Shown piece by piece: positions 32,629 to 44,325 of a stretch of DNA of 64,000 bases. Under the pieces are notes generated by a model. The model was not told the origin of the DNA, did not search any database, and worked only from the letters and a program-made list of their open reading frames with translations. Numbering within the stretch: the stretch's first letter is position 1; each line of letters begins with the position of its first letter. The stretch is from Adenanthera pavonina (taxonomy: Eukaryota; Streptophyta; Magnoliopsida; Fabales; Fabaceae). The position numbers were made by a program, and so were the translations under genes. The stretch spans positions 30,012,501 through 30,076,500 of the forward strand of contig JAIVEN010000008.1 in assembly GCA_026686845.1 (NCBI GenBank). The letters run 5' to 3'.

Positions 32629-33477
32629 TGACAGAGGATGACTTGGATAAATTCAGGAACATGGTAGGAGGTCTTATCACTTGGAAAGATTCAAGCCTAA
32701 GAGAAGCTCATTGGAAGAGATTACTTAAAAGATTATGTGCTTCACTAAAATAGCATGTCACTTAAGCATTATTGGGTTGTTAATTTCATTTTATTAATTA
32801 TGGGCTAAACTTAAGTGACTAATAAAGCCCAATTGGTTAATTAATAGTCTTTTTGATGGCCCAACTTGTAAATAAACATGCCATGTACCAAACATATGAT
32901 TTCATTAATGTGGTGGCATGTTTATAAGGGCTTAGGTATTATTTTATTATTTTTTATGAATTTTCGTTATTTTATTTTAGGGCTTTATTTTATTAGTTTT
33001 CTAGGTCCAATAGGAGTGTTATTTGAGTCCAAAGTCTCCTAATCCTATTAGGACTATTTGGGCCCAAATTAATTTGGGTTTCTAGGCTTATTAGGTTAGA
33101 TTTTACCTTATCTATTTAAGGTTATCTTTTATGTGCATTTTTTTAGATTTGGAATGATTAAATTTTCAGACTTTTGTGAGTTTCTCTTGCGTTCTTTGAG
33201 TGCTATGATGAAATTATGACTTATCAAGGAATTGGTCAATCCTTGTGGCGTCACCAGAACTAGAGTTCAAGAGACCGGTTCTCTTGGGTTCTAATTCATC
33301 AAGACCAACATCTATCCATCTTATTTCTTTATTTTGGCTTTCTTTTGCTTCTATTCTTGTGCATTTAAGTTGTTTTATTTGCTGTCTAGTCTTTGTGTTC
33401 CTTGTTTCACAAAGATCTGGGTGTCTTAGGCATCAAAGTGGGTTCTTTGGACAAGTTCTATAAGGGTTCACTTATTA
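32629..33477 (+). repeat. 3' LTR of the LARD-like element
   Basis: 849 bp, TGACAGAGG...GGTTCACTTATTA (CA decayed to TA), followed by GTACC. Shorter than the 5' LTR by small deletions. Confidence 0.87.
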
Positions 33478-33578
33478 GTACCTCTATTCCTAAAATTAAT
33501 ATAGCCCTGTATCCTTAAAAAAGTGTTTATGATTATAAAATACCAATTAAAAGATAAAAGGAAGACACAAGTAAAAAT

Positions 33579-35313
33579 TTAAGTCTTAAATAATTTGAAA
33601 CTTACACCAAGAGCTTTAGTGAAAGTTTTGGACTTATCCATTTTCTTCACCATATTGTTATTCCTTGCACTAGAGATGAGATGAATTGGTACTGTTGGCA
33701 GACTTGAACTTGCTTCTAGTCCAAGACTAATACCATTAGATAAAGATGAAGCACCCACATTTGTATATTGACTATAAATATAAGATAACATGCTCTTGAT
33801 TGTTTCAACTTTGTCTAGGCAAGTCTCAGAGTTAGGTTCAAGCAATGAATGAGAATATTCTATCATTGCAAACTTCATTCAAGGATAAAAAATACTCGCA
33901 AGTACAAGTATTATGTTATTATACTCCAATACTTGTCAAATTTTTCTTTCATTCTTTGAGCCTTTTTTTTTCTAATATCATCATCATTATTCACGTTTTC
34001 TTTTAACAACAACTTAATTTTGGAAATTTGACTAAAATACATATTGGAAGTAGGATAAGATGACCCAGAAATCAGGTTTGTAATAACATCAAATGGTTCC
34101 AAGAAATTGCATATTAGCTCCACTCTCCTCCACTCTGCATGTGATGGGCAAAACTTGTAGTGTCTATCATTTAAAGCCAAGGTAGCAAATACATGACAAT
34201 ATCTAATTCCACTCCAAGCATTGCATAGGTGGATTTCCATCTAGTTGGTATTCTAACCGCAAGCCCATTAAGGTGTCAATGTTGCCTACTTCATCAGCAT
34301 ATTCTTTGAAGCAAATCATTCTTGCTTATGATAATTTCACATATTTAATGCTTTCTCGAATTTTATGCAAAGCATCACTAGTTATCTTCAAACCATCTTG
34401 AACTATAAGGTTCAAGATGTGGGTACAATACTGCACATGAAAAAAATTCCCCATTACATATTAAGTTATTGTGCAAACCCAACTTCTCTTTTAAAATATC
34501 TTGCATATTGTCATTGGTTGAGGTGTCATCCAAAGTAATAGAAAACAATTTTTTATCAATCCCCCAATCCATCGAGCATTTAGACACCTTCTTTGATAAT
34601 TCAACCCCTGAATGTGGAGGCTTCATCTTACAGAAAGTAAGAATTTTACTATTAAGTTTTCAAGTTTCATCAACAAAATGAGTAGTTAGGCAAAGATATC
34701 CCTCAAAAGTTACCATAGTTCAACAATCAGATGTTAAACATATTCTACTAGGAATCTTTGACAAAACTTGTTTCAAATTTTCTTTTTGACTCAAGTACAA
34801 TTTCAACACATCTGCCACAACAATCTTAACATCAAGATTCAACAATGTATGGAGTTCTTTAACCCATTTATAGTCAACAAAGGAATAAGGAAGATCATGT
34901 GCAATAATGAACATTGAAATGACCTCCCATATACGCATTTGATCAATTTTCCTAAACCTCATATTTCCTTCCCAGTCCATCAACATCACACGAATATCAT
35001 GATATTTTGCAAGAGTTGTACATATATTCATATGACGATTGACATGTGAAGTACCATGTGTTTTACCACCTGCTACATTTTGTCTTCCACAACCATTACA
35101 TTTTGCTAATTCTTGTCCCTTAGCATTGAATCCAACTTTAGTAAAATACTTACAATACTTAGCTAAGCAAATTTTACTCTTTTTAGATTCTTTATTATTT
35201 TGCACAGAACTAACATAAGTTCTTTTAGTTCCAATTTGGGGTTCATTATTACCAGTAGCAATCATATTATCAACCTCCAAATTACTAGTATCATCGACAT
35301 TAACATCAGACAT
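33579..35313 (-). pseudogene. hAT transposase, N-terminal and central part, frameshifted
   Basis: Starts at ATG 35313. First segment (35313-34720): an acidic leader and a BED-type zinc finger with CNGCG, then HVNRHMNIC. It continues at 34626-34378 with the conserved KKLFSITLDDTSTNDNMQ motif of the hAT RNase H-like domain, whose Asp is a catalytic candidate. A frameshift follows near 34450; the correct continuation (ILNLIVQDGLK) is in another frame. 34240-33911 carries the LNDRHYKFCPSHAEWRRVE segment and 33878-33579 the region before hATC (DUF4413-like). The frame is thus broken at least three times, and the C-terminus is displaced beyond the LTR element to 28048-28554. A transposase of this type binds subterminal repeats through BED and cuts at the TIRs. 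Inactive. Confidence 0.87.
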
Positions 35314-36371
35314 ATTTTAAATTGCACGTGAGAAAAATAGTAAACCATTATCACAACATAAGTTTTGTTCCAACAGGCTTAAATCAAATCCCCAATAACA
35401 AATGTTCAAAAATCAAATGGAAATCAACTCTTAATTTAATGAAGTCAATGAAAATTCCAACTTAAATTAGCTGGAAGCAAGATTGAAGCTTTAGGAAGAT
35501 GAAGCTTAGTAGCTTATGTGTTCTGTCATGGTTTCAACCAAGCAACATAGGAGAGATAAATGAGTACGACCAACTAAACAAGAGCCACAACTATGGGAAG
35601 TATCGAAATGGGAACGATTGAGAGGAAGAGGGAGAGAGCAAAGCATGTCATGCATACAGGACACGCACTACTTCCATGGACCACACACTCATGTTGCTAA
35701 TCTTTCATGCTCGTGCCATCAGAGATAGAGTCACAACCACAACCCACGAAGAATAATTGAATGAGTAAGAGGAGGTAGGAGTACAATTGAGTGACTAAGT
35801 GAGTTACTTTAGTGACAAAGTGCTAGCAGTGAGGGTGATTAGGAGGAGTTGAAGGACCGAGATTGAATGGGTAGTAAGTTTGACCGTTTGAGTGGGGGGC
35901 TACTAGAGGGGGAAGGGATAGGGGATCTGGCTGAAAAAGGGGAAAGGAACAACTTTGAGAATCAAGATGAGGAGTTAGAGTAGAGGTCAACTTTGAGACA
36001 TAGGAGGGACCAAGGGTGAGCAAGCGAGAGCGAGACGCAGGCTTCTTCAGACTTGGTGGTAAGTGGCGGATGCAGAATAGTTTGGAGAGTTAGAGAGGAA
36101 GGGCATCGCATGAGTGAGCTAATGAGCTTAGGGTTTTTTTTCTTTTAATTTTTAGATATATTAAATTAAGTATAAACAATAGTGTGGAGGAAAAAAAAAG
36201 GTGGGCCAGCCCATGGGTTAGGCAAGTTGGCTAGCTAATATTAGTTGGCTACGGAACGAGCTTAGTTTTTCACATCTATTATGAATCTTCCTTAATTTTC
36301 AAGCCTGCCCTGCCATTTTTTGTAGGCTGAATGGGCTAGCCCATGGGCTGAAGCCTGTATTACTTGCTCTA
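35314..36371. other. 5' non-coding part of the hAT
   Basis: No coding sequence. G/A-rich at 35560-36060, then subterminal GGGCCAGCCCATGGG and GGGCTAGCCCATGGG phrases close to the right end, resembling those near the left end. Confidence 0.6.
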
Positions 36372-36379
36372 CCCTTAGT
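36372..36379. repeat. hAT target-site duplication (right copy)
   Basis: CCCTTAGT, pairing with CCCTTGGT at 24378-24385. Confidence 0.75.
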
Positions 36380-36472
36380 TACTAGGATATTGTCTCATGC
36401 CCGCTTTTATGGTTAACATTTTCAAGTGAGGGCTTTAGCATTAGCAAGGAGTAAGTTAAGGAAACCTAGTGT
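36380..36472 (+). mobile_element. TGTAACA-family LTR fragment, right part (after hAT)
   Basis: Continues the fragment ending at 24385: it aligns with the 48370-48460 part of the related copy (GTTACTGAGACATCATCTCA region). It is cut at 36473 by another family member in opposite orientation. Confidence 0.55.
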
Positions 36473-38189
36473 AACATCCTAAGAAAACATAGACTTACAT
36501 TGCCTCCAAAGATTATATCTGAACCAAAGTATCCCAAAATAGCTTAAAAGGATAAAGAACTAGGGGAAAAGAGCCAGGAAATTGGAGATATTACAAACAC
36601 ATGGCCTAAAAACTTAGATCGAGGGAGAAAAGGGTAAAGGAGGGAAAATAGAGGTGTGGCACCACGACTTGAGTCTGGCATGGTAGTACCAATGTCTGCT
36701 ATCAAATGACAGTACAAATTGAATTTTAAGACAAACTTTCGATGTGCATAACTCCCTACCTAGACCTTTGATTGACTTGATTCTAATGTCTACAAGTTAC
36801 TCTTCTCCTCCTTTAACTAGATATTGACCTCATCTCAAAATTCCTCTATATGGAGATTTTGGACTCCCATGATAGAAATGGTCACTTTTAGACCAGAACT
36901 TGATATTAACATTATCCAAACACAAACCACTGACCTTTTGGTCACTAGACCTTTTCCAACAGGTTATAAATCATACAAGAACATTGTTCAAGGAGGTGAC
37001 ACCCCAAGAAAACCACTTTCTTAGGTTTTGACTCCTTGAACCCCAATCTCATATATTAGCCGAGATACCTTTTTTCCACCAAACACACTAAACTTCACAA
37101 ATAACCTGATACATTACTCTTACTCATCAAGATACGTATGGGTAACCAATGCTCTAGGCCTTGGACTCTTAGTAACAATAGGTGAGACATATGCTCGAGA
37201 AACCCCAATAACCACTAAGGTATGGGCTCACTATCCATTACATATTTGTCTATACATGTTCTATTCTCAACAAATCTCAGGATCAATGATGACATAAGAC
37301 TAACAATAGAATCTAGAACTCAAGAACAATCCATAGATCACAGAGCTGCATCGTATATCGTATCCAGTTATATCTCTACACTTGGCACAATACTAAACAA
37401 ACATATAACTTGTGTTCTCAGATGACCTCATATTGATTATGAGTACTTGAATTTCCTATGCTCGACCAAGAGGTAAAACCCATCTCGGCCATTGTTGCTC
37501 TAGCTAGACATCCTCTCTTAAAAAGGGGCATCGATAGGGGAGTGAGACATATGTCCCAGTAACTAGGGGCAATCTTGTCAAAAGCTTTCCTTTTGTAAAA
37601 TGCTAGCTAACACCATAGTTTAATAGTAATCAAATATAAGAAGACAACATACAATAATGCATATGTGATATGAATTATGCAAAATGCTATGCACCTGATA
37701 TGCAAAACCTATATCAATCGCGATAGGAATCATGAGCTAGTTACTATCACAAGATAACTTCGATAAGTAGCCCCCTTCCAATAACCAATGAAAGCTGATT
37801 CAGGGGTACTACTAAGCTCATTACTATTAGTCATAAGCTAACCAAAGGTTATTCTACTAATGAGTAGACCATAGTTCCCCTTCTTTTGGTCTACCCGAAT
37901 TGGTGGTGATTTAGGAAAGGTGCATCCCCAATCCACTGCCAGCTGGCTCTCCTGGCCAAAGGAAGAGGATTTGATGGCAGGGATATATATATCAACCTTA
38001 CCACCTAGACATGAGGCCTAGCGTGTCCTACCAGCAAATCGGTATACCATATGGTATCATCATATCATAAGTCATCATCACCCCACCAACAATGTCTCTA
38101 TGTATAATGTAGTGATGATGCCTGAATGTTATGCTAACATGTCAATGTCATACACAATCATCATCATCATCACCATGGTGGCATATTAT
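36473..38189. mobile_element. TGTAACA-family LTR fragment
   Basis: Begins TGTAACATCCTAAG and follows 4322-6565 in the same orientation: shared phrases are CTTTCGATGTGCATAACT (36737), GAATTGGTGGTGATTTAGG (37898) and an ATC run near 38160. Its far end is missing where the second Sirevirus copy begins (38190). Non-coding. Confidence 0.6.
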
Positions 38190-38885
38190 TGTTAGAATAC
38201 TGGCTTCCCAAGAGGGGGTGAATTGGGAAGTTAAAAATTTTTTTGTAAAAACGTAATTACACAGTGAAGGTAAAAGTTTGTAGAAAAACAAAGTGTGGTA
38301 AATAATGAAAGTAAATGCAAGAGAAAGGAAGAAGGGACTCAGAAATTTATCTTGGTTCAGTCTAATCCTCTTGACTTAAGTCCAGTCCCCAAGTCTCTAC
38401 TTGAGATTTCCACTATTTGCAAGAATTCAACGGGCTCCTTGCAATGCACAGTACATATTTATGCTCTATTTTAAGAGCTCTCAAATTCTATATTCTGCAC
38501 TCTTACAAAGTGTTTCCGCAATTCTCTTTGTGACTTCTCTCATAAAGAATCCTTTTTCTAGATGAAGAAAATATTTTTATACAAAATATGAACTCTCTAA
38601 ATAAGAGTAGATATGAAAGTTGAGGTACAATAAATGAAATGTGAGAGTAAAAAGTTTTGACTCAAAAACTTTATAGAGTTTTGCACAAACAAGATTAAGT
38701 TTGTTACCCACAACTTTAAATGAAGTTTTATTTATAGATTTATGCCTTAACTAGTTGTTAGACACAAGATCTAGCAGTTAGAAATATTAACCAATGGTTA
38801 CTTTGTAAAAATAGCTATTCACCAACTGCATTTAATGCGTCTAACATGCCAAAATTCAAATTTTGGGTTAAACAGATGAATTTCG
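38190..38885 (-). repeat. LTR remnant of the second Sirevirus copy, outer part
   Basis: Starts TGTTAGAATACTGGCTTCCC, the reverse complement of the LTR end seen at 8190-8230, and continues through the AGAGGGGGTGAATTGGGAAG phrase. Interrupted at 38886. Confidence 0.82.
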
Positions 38886-40451
38886 TGTTGGGATTTTTGG
38901 TCCATGAACAGTGGAATATTATAATCAAAATTCCTCTCATGGATCCGTCAACATTGCTTAAATCAAGATGTAAAGAAAAATTTTACCTTTCACTTGTGTC
39001 TTTTTTAGGTTCTTCCTCTACCTTTGGACCTTAGGCACTGATGCTTCTGATAAGCACCCTTTACCGGTATCCACACAAGAGGTCAATCCTACTTACACGG
39101 CATGCTAGCACCACTGTTCATGAACTGTGCATACGCTTGAAGCTGATGTGCGTCCATACACCTTTTGCTTTCTAAGTGTGTGGCCGCTCACTCTCTCTAG
39201 GTAGGAGGAGGCTCTCATTTTTTTTTGTTCTGTGTATAATAACCCTAGTCTTTATTATTATTTAGATATGGTTTATTATTTGATTAATTTAAATCAATTA
39301 TTCAAATTAAATCAAATATTAATTAAACATAGTAGTTTAAATTTAAATCTATCACATAGAATTAAATTTAAAGCTAATTCATTAAATGATATATATATTT
39401 CAAAATATATATTTAATATATCAAATATATATAATATATCAAAAAATATATATTTTTTGAATTTTTTAAGATATATCAAATATATTTATAAAATTCCTCC
39501 ACCCTAAATTAAATGTTAAATTTATCAAATCTAAACACACCTTAGGTTCATTGAATCTGGACATTCTAGTTTGAGTTGACCCGTTTTTGTGTACGACCCT
39601 GTAGGCCCATATAATTTTGGCAGTAGGCCAATGACACTTTTGGATCCACAAGTCACAAGTGGCCTCTAGCAAGACATTGTGACTATGCAAATCATATGAG
39701 ATCAGTGATCCGATACAACCTATCATATAACCTATCATATAACCTTATCATATCTCTTTTGTCTCACGATATATAGGTCAAGTATGAGGCATGGAAACGT
39801 CATCCTCATCTTACTTGACTATCACTTTCTTAATCTCTGAGTAGACTGACAGAACAAATGGAAACCCTTCCATTCGAGCACAGCCATGTATTTCTTAGTC
39901 TCACTCATCAAAGGGCCTAGATATATATCTCTCCATTAATTAGAGGGATAAATTCCATCTTGACCATTCATCTTTCTCAACATGAATTCTACTATGCCCG
40001 ATCATAGCCTTTATGATCTCCCAATTAAAGGTGACTTTTGACTATACCAAAGTGCAATGTTCCCCATATAGGAAGCCATGCTGATCTTAGGTTCGAGTGC
40101 TCAGTGACACAGTTATATATATGAGATATGTTTATGACTTGATCCATGCAGCTATCTCATGACGGGTCGATCCACCACCTGTTCCCTAACAGGTGCTTAT
40201 GATTTTGATTTGTATCTTCATACATAATTAATCCATAATTATCAATCAAAATCATACTAGTCTTAGTTCATCATTGTTCCCACAAAGATGAATGACTAGG
40301 GACATTTAGGATAAAGTAATTTATCCAAGGATATTATTATAAAGAAAAACATGCAAACAATATAATAATGTAATAAAAGAAAAAACACCTTTTTTCATAA
40401 TAAATACAATGTTCATAATACAATGAATGGCCTAGGGCACAATTACCGATA
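38886..40451 (+). mobile_element. Solo LTR, TGTTGG...CCAA(C)A family, copy B
   Basis: 1566 bp from TGTTGGGATTTTTGG to GGGCACAATTACCGATA, with perfect 5-bp target duplications TTTCG at 38881-38885 and 40452-40456. Same body as copies A and C: CTCATGGATCCGTCAACATTG, an AT-rich centre, and GACAGAACAAATGGAAAC. Non-coding. Confidence 0.85.
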
Positions 40452-40865
40452 TTTCGCTGAGACAGAAGATTAAGGATTTTAACGTTGAACTTCAATAGAT
40501 GTCTATTCAAGAGTAAAATTAGAATTTTGAGTTTGTTAAAATTATCCCAGGTTAGAACATATGAATTTTCATATTCAAAGTGCATATGTTCAGTTTGAAC
40601 ATTTGTCTCATATTTTCACAGTACACTCAAAATTCACATTTCAAAACCTGAAATTAGTGTGTTAGAGGCTTGTTTAACATGTCACAAGAGTTCTCCTCTG
40701 TGAAATTCGAATGTTAAGTTATAAAATTTGACTATCACAAACTTGTTCTAACAAGACTCAAAGTTCTCATTTTGAAATACAAATTTTGAACTCTGAAGTT
40801 TGTCTATCAGAGAGAGTAACTTTGAACTTACTTTGTACTTCAACAACATTTGAATTTTGACTAAG
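40452..40865 (-). repeat. LTR remnant of the second Sirevirus copy, inner part
   Basis: Continues the LTR after the solo LTR, with decayed AAATTCGAATGTT and AAATTTTGAAC motifs. The LTR start is not clear; about 0.5 kb seems lost. Confidence 0.6.
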
Positions 40866-41059
40866 TGTTAGATGAAGAATAGGGCACATACATTAGAGTT
40901 AAGAATGAAGAAGAATAGAGAAGGTAACATATTGCATTCATTTATAATTTCAACATGAGTATATAGACAAAGTTCAATAGAGATGAAATTCAAATACAAA
41001 ATAACCATAGGCAAGATGCAACAGATATAGAATCATATAATCCTAAGATCTAAGCCCTA
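40866..41059 (-). other. 3' UTR remnant of the second Sirevirus copy
   Basis: Non-coding, AT-rich sequence between the LTR remnant and the third ORF. Confidence 0.5.
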
Positions 41060-43274
41060 AGGTTCTCTATCTTGTTACTCCTTTTTGGCCTTCAGCTTGA
41101 TCTTCTTTTTGCCATATGTCTTGCCTGATTGTCTTGCCTTAGATTGTCCAGTTGTAGCAACTTCTCATGTTTCAGCTTCTCCAATTTACCTATCCTTGTT
41201 ATCTTTCTTCTCCCCCTTTTTAGCATCATCAGATAGAGGGTCTTATACAGTGAGAGAAGGTATCTAAGACATGGGAATGGCTTGAAGAGGGACTAAAATG
41301 AATGGCACAGATAGAGGTATTTTAAGAAGATCATCTTCAGCATCTGAGACTATTGCTTGAACTTCCCTTTAAAGATTAGTTAGTTTGGCTCTGTGCTCCA
41401 CTGACAGACTATACCCAGATGATGGAGGTTGAGGAACAAGTGGAGGGAACATTTCAGTCAATCTCTGCTTTTATGCTTACACTGTTGCATTATGTGTAAT
41501 AGAAGCAATGTCCATATACGGCACAATCCCTCTTTCCTCATTTAGAGCAGCTTGGATGATTGGAGCAATAGTAAGAGTAGCAACAAGCTTCTCCATTTGC
41601 TCATTTTCTTGTGAAGATAGAATTGACTCTTGAGCAATATCCTCCATTGTTGGCTTATGAGAGCCTTCCTCATGGATGGCTTCTTTCTCCATGGCATAGT
41701 CCAAAGGTGGACCAAGACTTGTGTCGTTACTTGAAGCCTGTGGAGTAGCAATAACAACAGTGGTAACATTGATGGCAACAGCCTCCGGGGGATCTATCTT
41801 AAAGGGTATAGGAATTTCAGGAGAGACATATTTGGTTGGATCTGAGGGTCCAGCTTGAGGGTGTGTTGATGTAGTAGGAATGAAGTCTCTGGTATCTTTA
41901 TATGCATTAGCTATCACCTTAAGGTTTTTTGCCAAATCAATGATTTGTGCCTGTAGGTATGCAAATTTGGCATTTTGTTCCTCTATGATGCTCAGCATTA
42001 CTGCAAAAAGGCTATCATACAATTCAACTATGGTACTAGGTTTGGCCCAAGTGGATGGGGTGGAAGGTTGTGGTGGCAGTATAGGTTGTGGTAGCCGTAT
42101 AGGTTGTGGTTGAGGAGAATCTAGTTGGGTTGGTTGTGCTGCAAGTTGGATGTTTGGGATAGTTTTAGAAGTACCCTCTTACTGTTGAGATTCTCCCCCT
42201 TCATAGAAATCTTCTAACTTACTAGCTCCCTTTCCAATCCATCTTCCTTCCTTCCTTTCAATCCTCATTCTCATCAATTCTTCCCCCTTAAATACTTTAG
42301 TTGGCTTCCCTTTGCCTTTTTCCAGTTACTATATTTTGGCTTATTGAAGCATCTTGGTGATGATGGAAGCATAAGGCAAGGTGGAATCTTTTCTTTGATC
42401 CCTTGCCTTGATCATTCTTTGGAAAATGATATGACCTAGATTCAATAGTTTTGCTCGTATTAAGGCAGTCATCATGTGAGCCTTAGCCTTTGTGATCAGG
42501 TTGAAGCTTCCTCCCTTATTGAAGATGATCCTTAACACTATGTAGTGTAGGACTTTGGCTTGTACACTCAGATCAGAGGGCTTCACAAGTTTTAGAGGAG
42601 ACCTATTTTCGTGCCTTCTGAAGAGAGCATTCAGGATTGTGCTTTCCTTATAGTTCAGAAATTTTCCATTTTCCCCATCTGCATTATCATCCTTATCCAT
42701 GTATTTAGAGGTGGAGATATCAATCTTGAATCCTACTTGTCCAGGGATCTCCAAAACTTCATTGATATTCTCATCAGATAACCACAGAGTCCTAGACCTA
42801 AGTGTCACTTGGTACTTCCTCTTTTTGTTATTATATTTCAAAGTAGCATACAAGTCTTAATCACCTCATCGTCATACTTCTCCTTAATTTCCAACAACTT
42901 CTTATACTTGCTCATCCAAAATCCAGCATCAAAGTTGTTGGAAACTAAAAATTCTTCCAAATTTTTGCAGTGAGAAGTTATTACCTTCTTTGTTACAAAC
43001 TTTGAGTTGTATTCTTCCAAGATTTGATCAAAGCTACAAAGAGGCTCTATTGTTAGTTGCAACTCTTTTGACTCAATGTTGGACACAAGGGTATCAGGGA
43101 TTGGCTTCTTTGATTCAACCTTTGGAGTTGTTTCTACTTCTTAGATGGAGTTCCCTTAATAGATTTGCCCTTCCTTTTATGGGTTTCTCCTTCTTTTGTT
43201 GCATATTGAGATTTAGCAGCACGTTTAGGTCTGGACTTCTCTTTTCCAATGTTGGTGTTCTTGACTCTCACCAT
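41060..43274 (-). pseudogene. Env-position ORF, second Sirevirus copy, broken
   Basis: Starts at ATG 43274. The basic N-terminus has a stop near 43140. The central domain is split into 43086-42838 and 42853-42341 (frame change near 42840; FLVSNNFDAGFW and RSRTLWLSDENINEVLEI match the first copy). A further open run, 42022-41477, covers the position where the first copy has its first amber stop and here reads Gln. A stop (TAA near 41370) lies within about one codon of the first copy's second stop. The coded polypurine tract (complement of about 41208-41222) is also kept. Unknown function; inactive. Confidence 0.8.
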
Positions 43275-44325
43275 TTTCACTCAGAATGTGTTTCAAGGAA
43301 TGCTTTAGAGGTGTTTCAGAGGTTTGGTTTGAAGTTTAATTAGTGATAAATGAGGTTTGGCTGAAGGAATTTAAGAATGGTGAAGAGCATAGAGGAATAG
43401 ATTCGGTTAAAAGATGTGTAGGGTTACATCTATTTTGAGTATGAACCTTTGGATTTCTTTATGTAATCATTCGACAGATGAATTTTGACAGTGAAAATTC
43501 AAATTTCGGTCAGTTACGTTGCCTATGTATTCAGAGAAATTGTCTTGACAAACGAATTTTCAACTTTAAAGTTTGCTTGTCAGTGACTTAACATATGGAG
43601 AATATTTCAACAGATGAATTTCAGACTTAACATTAATAGATGCTTCATCAGACGAATGTTATGCTCTTAAAGTTTGAATGTTAAAGTCTTTATCTGAAGC
43701 CAAATGCACAAGAAGGTTTCAACAGATGAATGTTTGTTATTCAAAGTTCATATTTCAGGACTTTGAGTAGAATTATCTAAAGTACGAATGTTGAACGTTC
43801 AAAATTTGAATATTACTTACTCAGACAAATCAAACACTTATAAAATTCAAATTTTTGTTAATCAACATACGACTGTTCTCTACACAAACAAGTCAGACAT
43901 GTATACACAGATTCAAAAATCGAATTTCAGTTTACTAACAGACAAATTTCAAGAGAGATAAAGCACTAGGGTAGCATTTGAATCACTGAAATGCATTTGT
44001 TTAAGCTTAAAGTTTGAATTTAGCTAAGTAGAGTTATTCAATAGGCTAGGTAGAGTATGGAAATTCATCTATCAGCATTCAAAGTGCAAATTTTACAAGA
44101 TTGAACTTACAAATATATGCTAAACATTTGAATTTCCAAGTCTTCTTTAGCAGTTGTTAACTAAGCAGGTCTGAGGTACTCCATTATATTGATTTTTCTA
44201 TCATTTAAGCTTATGAGGAGTACCTGCAAAACATCTTAAATATACATTGAAGCTTAAGTTAGAGTAAGTCTTAACAAATTGACAAATTATCTTCAGAAAA
44301 TAACCATATTTGGTTCAAGGCTCGC
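43275..44325 (-). other. Motif-rich spacer, second Sirevirus copy
   Basis: Counterpart of 13226-14221. CAGACGAA/CAGATGAA and AAATTCAAATTT variants remain frequent from 43475 to 44110, mostly with the CpG decayed to TG or CA. Confidence 0.75.

Larger units (their letters stand above)
28555..33477 (+). mobile_element. Non-autonomous LTR retrotransposon (LARD-like)
   Basis: 4923 bp with two LTRs of 858 and 849 bp, a tRNA-Met-type PBS, a Gag remnant, a polypurine tract before the 3' LTR, and flanks ATACC/GTACC (4 of 5) as target duplication. It lacks protease, RT, RNase H and integrase, so it must have moved with enzymes of a helper. The Gag fragment points to a Ty3/gypsy ancestor. The two LTRs differ at roughly a dozen positions plus a 10-base gap in the first 175 bases, so it is older than the Sirevirus insertion. 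Confidence 0.87.
24386..36371 (-). mobile_element. hAT DNA transposon with two nested LTR insertions
   Basis: Ends TAGAGGTGGGAAAGCAGGC on the left and, read in reverse, TAGAGCAAGTAATACAGGC on the right (13 of 19 positions shared), flanked by an 8-bp target duplication. G/C-rich AGGCCGGCC and GGGCTAGCCC motifs lie just inside both ends, as in many plant hAT elements. Transposase is on the minus strand. Removing the solo LTR (24489-27733) and the LTR element (28555-33477) with their duplicated target bases leaves about 3.8 kb, a normal autonomous hAT size. Transposase reading frames are broken, so the copy is inactive. Confidence 0.85.
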
